From Mesorhabditis belari (Eukaryota; Nematoda; Chromadorea; Rhabditida; Rhabditidae): DNA of 64,000 nucleotides. The stretch spans positions 124,001-188,000 of the forward strand of contig CAUEEP010000034.1 in assembly GCA_958450365.1 (NCBI GenBank), written 5' to 3'. Below the pieces are notes generated by a model. That model was not told the origin of the DNA and did not search any database. It was given only the letters and a program-made list of their open reading frames with translations. Below, in pieces: positions 61,801 to 64,000 of the stretch (the first letter of the stretch is position 1; the number at the start of each line of letters is the position of its first letter). The translations under genes were made by a program, and so were the position numbers.

Positions 61801-64000
61801 TACTATTTACTAATTAATTTATTTACTAACAATCTTTTCTAAAATCGAATTTTTTAATCTCAAATTTCCTTTTCTTATTTCTATTCGATTTTCTGCCTAA
61901 ATTTTCAGAAATTCGCGTATTTTCAGAAAAGAAAAAGAAAGAAATCTCGTTGGAATTGCAAAGAAATTCGATTCCGAAACACATTCAGAGAAAAAAAGAA
62001 AAGAAAAATGAAGAGAAAAGAAAAAGAAGATGAAGAAAAAATGAAGAAAATAAAATAAAGAAAATAAAGAAAAAAAAAAAGAGTTTCTTCTGGATCTAAA
62101 CGATCTTCTGAGTGAGAAAATTTAAGAAATTCTAGTGTACTTTGTGCTCAAATACGTAAAAACATCTTTTCTGGTGCAGTAATGTTTTTCTAATCTAATC
62201 AATTTTCAGCCCATCTCTCAAATCGATGAGAATCGTCGAGTTTTCCGGCGATTCGCGTGTCACTTTGGGCGTTCCCGACGACATCGAGGACTATCTCGAG
62301 ATCGTTTTCACTTTAAACCATCAAAAAAATCAGGTATCAAAATGTTTATCCACAGTTAGATCAATTACAATTATTGCAATTCGATTAATAAACAATTGAT
62401 CAATTTGCAAAACGATTAATAAACATTTAGTCTTATAATAGATATGCTAATTTACAATTTCAATCAAAAACAATCCAAACAAGTAAGGCTATGGGTATCC
62501 GAATTAAACCAATCCGAGCTGTGTTTCCAGCGCCTTCTATCCGGTCAGTGTGCCAGACGCCACTTTTCCCCTACGAGCAACAGAGAAAGAACACACCAAT
62601 TCCTTTTAGCTCTAGCTGTGCGTTTCTCTCCCTGTCGCTCTCAGGAAAAGCGCCGTCTGGCACACTGCCCAGGTAGAAGGCGCCGGAAACACAGCTCGAA
62701 TCGGTTTAATTACCCAAGTCTGGTTGCCAAAAGGCGACCGGTTGTGGGAGAGAATAAAGAAGAATTTTGCCTATCCAGGGAATCCTCTTCGCTTGGTCGG
62801 ATGCAAAACGATATTTGGTGTTGACGTTGGAAAGCGGTTTCGTCAATGTGCACGCATCGATGGGTTTCGATGCGATCACGTTGAGGTAAACATTGAAAAA
62901 TCGAATAAAATATCTAGAAAGTACAATGGGCAACACAGTAGGCAATAATAAAAGTATTCAATCGACAAGGCTGAGCATCATAATCAGTTTAACCCAAAAT
63001 TCATACCATGTATCGCTCCTTCAAAGAGCAAAAAGATATTCAGCTTTCAGCCGGCTGAATACTTATTTCCCAAATACGATGGATTTTACGAATATTTCCT
63101 ATAGTATTCCAAATTTTCAGATCAGAAAGTGTTCTCTCGTTGCACACATGGCACAAGGCTGAGGTCTGGCGATCGGGAAAAGGAATCTTGCTGAAGGTGA
63201 GCTCATTGAAAACTAAAAAAAAAGAAAGAAAATTCAGCTACAGTATGCTGAAATGAAATTTTCTAGGTTGATAAGCAATCTTGGATCGAATCCGAGTTGC
63301 ATTCGGTGAGATCAGTGGGTGAGAGCTCGAGAGGTGGAGTGGCCACAGTGGGCGGATCCAATGAGGCAACGCCCAGTCATCTATTACCGATTCACGGTTT
63401 TCACGGATGCATGAAAAGGGTACATTTAAATGTTTAACAAAAGAAAGAATATAAAATAATAATAAAAAGTAATAAAAGAATATAAAATATAATAGAGAAT
63501 GATAGAATATAAAATAATACTATAAAAGAATAAACGAATAAGAGAATGCTAGGAATCGTACGGCAACCTAAACTTGGGTAATTAAACCGAGCAGCAGCGT
63601 TTCCCCCGGCCCCTATCCAGGGACGGTGGTACCAGATGCCGCTTTTTCTTACGAGCGACAGGAAAGAACGCACAGCGCCGCCCTTCCCTTTGTGCGTTCT
63701 CTCCCTGTCGTTCGTAAGAAAAGCGGCGTTTGGCACACGGTGCAGATAGGGGTTGCTGGAAATCTCTATCCGCTTGCTTTCTCCGGCGGTTAAATTACCC
63801 AGAGATGCCAGAAAGCGCACGTTTACAGGAAACCACAAAGTTCGATAACTCAATAAAATATCCTTTCATCGTTTTAGGTGGTCCTTAACGGTCACCACAT
63901 TCATTTGGCCAGCCAACCCTCCGTCGGGCTACGGTAATTGACTTTAAAGCTTTAAAAACCTATTTTCTATAATCTAAAGTATTTTTGCAGTGAATGCGGC
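46881..64000 (+). CDS. Secreted EGF / laminin-G protein (neurexin- or axotactin-like), runs off the right edge
   Basis: Exon 46881-46950 is a signal peptide (MSKFLIIFSLLSFWTLNNGI). Exon 53546-53667 is an EGF module (CLTITQETYECGCWNDHTLL, DDGLSCR). A Thr/Pro/Ser linker follows (54557-54618, 54806-54894). Laminin-G 1: 54999-55068, 55708-55805, 55845-55883, 55987-56107, 56871-56935, 57253-57296, 57621-57700 (SYAEFLLDDSFYLQSNVTIE, DSLLLFAGEFEGDD, SDEWHILSVHRTLL, GSDQGLDGCVRR, VEINGKTLF). Linker: 59782-59840, 59899-60001. Laminin-G 2: 62210-62333, 62779-62885, 63121-63196, 63267-63419, 63878-63933 (GILFAWSDAKRYLVLTLES, LHTWHKAEVWRSGKG, HGFHGCMKR, VVLNGHHIHLASQ). A second EGF begins at 63991. Domain 1 needs about seven single-base corrections; domain 2 needs none. 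Intron 1 is 6.6 kb. The join 60001 to 62210 is out of phase, so an exon may be missing there. Confidence 0.75.
47215..47342. repeat. AAGTAAAGTAAAG microsatellite
   Basis: AGTAA/AGCAA pentamer array in intron 1 of the laminin-G gene; open frames across it are artefacts. Confidence 0.93.
47530..47770. repeat. TTCTCACCTCTTCC pyrimidine repeat with internal duplication
   Basis: CACCCTCTTCCTTTTCTTTT and TTAAAAAAGAATACCTCTTCTCATACC recur as a roughly 80-base duplicated block, followed by TCACCTCTTCCCACCTCTTC units. Confidence 0.8.
48080..48172. repeat. 12-bp minisatellite CAGCTTGTAGA
   Basis: Eight copies of GTAGACAGCTT, intron 1 of the laminin-G gene. Confidence 0.92.
48422..48536. repeat. 8-bp microsatellite TTGAGCTG
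   Basis: About fourteen uninterrupted copies. Confidence 0.94.
48640..48752 (+). pseudogene. tRNA-like sequence with long inserted middle
   Basis: A-box-like ATAGCTCAATGGTCTAA and B-box-like GGATTTAAATCCC are separated by about 70 bases containing CCATTGCCTGGAAT-type duplications. GAAAGAT...ATCTTTC flanks suggest further pairing. Not a functional tRNA. Confidence 0.55.
49262..49556. repeat. 18-bp minisatellite AGAGAATCTAAAGCTCTA
   Basis: About fourteen copies grading into shorter AAGAATCTAAAGATCT units. Confidence 0.93.
49906..50052. repeat. 12-bp minisatellite GAATTGAACCAA
   Basis: About twelve copies; because 12 is a multiple of three and lacks stops, it creates open frames on both strands (Glu-Pro-Arg-Ile and Gln-Phe-Leu-Val repeats). 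Confidence 0.93.
50569..50822. repeat. SL1-like palindromic repeat, copy R2
   Basis: Module A (CTGTGCGTTCTCTCCATGTTG ... AAAAAGCGGCGTCTGGCACA), SL1-like GGTTTTAATTACCCAAGTTT at 50657-50676 (one extra T), then an expanded CTCTATCCGAGC section and module A inverted (TGTGCCAGACGCCGCTTTTT ... GAACGCACAG). Confidence 0.85.
51553..51625 (-). pseudogene. tRNA-like sequence (GTGGCGCAGT type)
   Basis: Reverse strand: GTGGCGCAGTCGGGAGCGC (D arm) and a perfect T arm CCGGGTTCAACTCCCGG. The anticodon region TCTTCTCTGCCGCTTGAA does not form a stem. Confidence 0.7.
51755..52395. repeat. Two tandem segments each ending in an SL1-like repeat (R3, R4)
   Basis: GAGTATATTCTTGAAAAGAA with following sequence to CTCTAATCCATCATCC occurs at 51757 and 52015, and each is followed by module A (51880-51930; 52263-52312) and the SL1-like core (51965-51982, 18 of 19; 52352-52370, 19 of 19). 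After the core both read CCAGAAAGCGATT-TTGGAAACT. This is a segmental duplication of about 260-370 bases. Confidence 0.85.
52513..52657. repeat. CTTCTCTTCTCT microsatellite
   Basis: Pure C/T array; open frames on both strands are artefacts. Confidence 0.93.
53706..53782 (-). pseudogene. tRNA-Leu/Ser-like sequence
   Basis: Reverse strand: GGATGGCCGAGTGGTTAACG is an excellent class II A-box/D arm, and GGCGGGTTCGGCTTCTC is a degenerate B-box region. The anticodon area GGTTTTCAAACGAACG lacks a full stem. In the intron after the EGF exon. Confidence 0.65.
53853..53928 (+). pseudogene. tRNA-like sequence (GGCGCAGT type)
   Basis: GATGGCGCAGTGCGAGCGC then CCCGGGTTCGACTCCCCGG. No anticodon stem. Only about 70 bases from the oppositely oriented tRNA-like sequence at 53706-53782. 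Confidence 0.65.
54188..54415. repeat. Foldback, ACCAATCTTTTGACTCCGAT arms
   Basis: CAGGATCAGACCAATCTTTT ... GATTAGGGTCTAGA is mirrored by TCTAGACCCTAATCGGAGTC ... GGTCTGATCCT; a second partial copy of one arm follows. Intronic. Confidence 0.8.
54655..54800. repeat. 20-bp minisatellite TCTAAACTTAAGCTAGAGCA
   Basis: About six and a half copies immediately before the acceptor at 54805; the last copy supplies the pyrimidine tract. Confidence 0.93.
55027..55280. repeat. Direct duplication of an exon end plus its splice donor
   Basis: The segment 55027-55140, which holds the last 42 bases of a laminin-G exon and its GTAAGG donor, is repeated at about 55157-55280. The second copy reads the same 14 residues (DSFYLQSNVTIEFK) but has no acceptor before it. 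Confidence 0.9.
55430..55690. repeat. TTTACTGTACTA and CTGTACTTC repeats
   Basis: Short units in an intron of the laminin-G gene, between exons 54999-55068 and 55708-55805. Confidence 0.8.
56185..56340. repeat. TCTAGATACTAGA-TACTC repeats
   Basis: Degenerate units rich in CTAG, each partly palindromic; intronic. Confidence 0.8.
57300..57530. repeat. Roughly 40-bp repeat TGATCAGTTTAGAGGG
   Basis: Five to six degenerate copies of CTTGTCTTTGAATGATCAGT-TTAGAGGG, intronic. Confidence 0.85.
58159..58350. repeat. ACGGACAGACAG microsatellite followed by SL1-like repeat R5
   Basis: GACGGACAGACA array at 58159-58228. At 58261-58278 AACTTGGGTAATCAAACC is the inverse of the SL1-like core with one mismatch, followed by a degenerate module A (GTGTGCCAGAAGGCGAGCGA). 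Confidence 0.75.
59095..59336. repeat. 22-bp minisatellite GGATTACTGTAGCTATTCTTCT
   Basis: About eleven copies. The core GATTACTGTAG also occurs singly at many other places in this half of the window. Confidence 0.93.
60059..60269. mobile_element. Small foldback element
   Basis: GTAGTTACTAGAAATGGGCA ... CCATCTTCGTTTTCTTGG is mirrored by CCAAGAAAACGAAGGTGG ... TGCCTATTCTAGTAGTTAC, with about 85% pairing and a loop of about 40 bases. Confidence 0.8.
60475..60542 (+). pseudogene. tRNA-like sequence (GTGGCGCAGT type)
   Basis: GACGTGGCGCAGTCAGCAGAGC then GGTCCGGGTTCGACTCCCC. A- and B-box matches are good; the anticodon stem and acceptor stem do not close. Confidence 0.68.
60543..62209. other. 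Long intron, mostly repeats
   Basis: Contains a CTTTAGA(A/G)CTCTTTAGA-type repeat (61135-61295), several GGGATTACTGTA motifs (60781, 61689, 61732) and an A-rich tract (61985-62085). Because flanking laminin-G exons are out of phase, an unrecognised small exon may be hidden here. Confidence 0.5.
62488..62735. repeat. SL1-like palindromic repeat, copy R6
   Basis: Degenerate inverse core at 62491-62510, inverted module A (TGTGCCAGACGCCACTTTTC ... GAAAGAACAC), module A (CTGTGCGTTTCTCTCCCTGT ... GCCGTCTGGCACACTGCCC), and core GGTTTAATTACCCAAGT at 62703-62719. It ends about 45 bases before the acceptor of exon 62779. Confidence 0.85.
63565..63835. repeat. SL1-like palindromic repeat, copy R7
   Basis: Inverse core AAACTTGGGTAATTAAACC exact at 63570-63588, inverted module A to 63677, module A 63689-63735, and a degenerate core (GGTTAAATTACCC) at 63788-63800 followed by TGCCAGAAAGCG. 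Ends about 40 bases before the exon at 63878. Confidence 0.87.

Overview
The window is a piece of a nematode nuclear genome, most likely from a rhabditid. Many protein-coding genes are interrupted by short introns that start GT and mostly end TTTAG or TTTCAG. Several start codons sit a few bases after a splice-acceptor-like sequence, as expected for trans-spliced messages. The gene models read like Caenorhabditis orthologues (rps-9, rpl-33, lsm-1, pgam-5, a SUP-9/TWK-20 potassium channel). I cannot name the genus.

Layout. 1-6.4 kb: a RluA-type pseudouridine synthase (+) with a large foldback element in an intron. 6.6-8.0 kb: UMP-CMP kinase (-). 9.25-11.4 kb: lsm-1 (-) and rps-9 (+), diverging from a shared 288-bp promoter. 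12.3-16.1 kb: an unrecognised gene (+). 16.8-18.4 kb: an unrecognised Cys-rich gene (+). 19.0-21.0 kb: a catalytically complete classical tyrosine phosphatase (+), convergent with a two-pore potassium channel (-) at 21.3-24.8 kb. 24.8-27.3 kb: repeats. 27.3-33.2 kb: an SLC12A8-type cation-chloride cotransporter (+). 33.4-36.6 kb: rpl-33 (-) and pgam-5 (+), again divergent. 37.2-39.5 kb: a four-pass membrane protein (-). 40.6-43.0 kb: a secreted protein with nematode fibronectin-I-like repeats and a basic tail (-). 43.5-46.8 kb: transposon-derived sequence. 46.9 kb to the right edge: a very large secreted EGF / laminin-G gene (+) whose introns are filled with minisatellites, foldback elements, tRNA-like sequences and palindromic repeats.

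Three things stand out. First, a dispersed, often palindromic repeat family carries a 17-19 base match to the nematode SL1 spliced-leader sequence. Second, about ten tRNA-like sequences with good A/B boxes but broken anticodon or acceptor arms are scattered through introns. Third, single-base length errors in mononucleotide runs break otherwise well-conserved reading frames in several genes and cluster in the first laminin-G domain (53.5-57.7 kb), while neighbouring genes are perfectly in frame. The third point looks like unpolished long-read sequence, but pseudogenisation is not excluded.

The genes are housekeeping and membrane or signalling genes with no operon-like common pathway. The accessory content is mainly small non-autonomous DNA elements: foldbacks, mariner-related elements with a recognisable transposase remnant, and a family with matched but element-specific terminal repeats.
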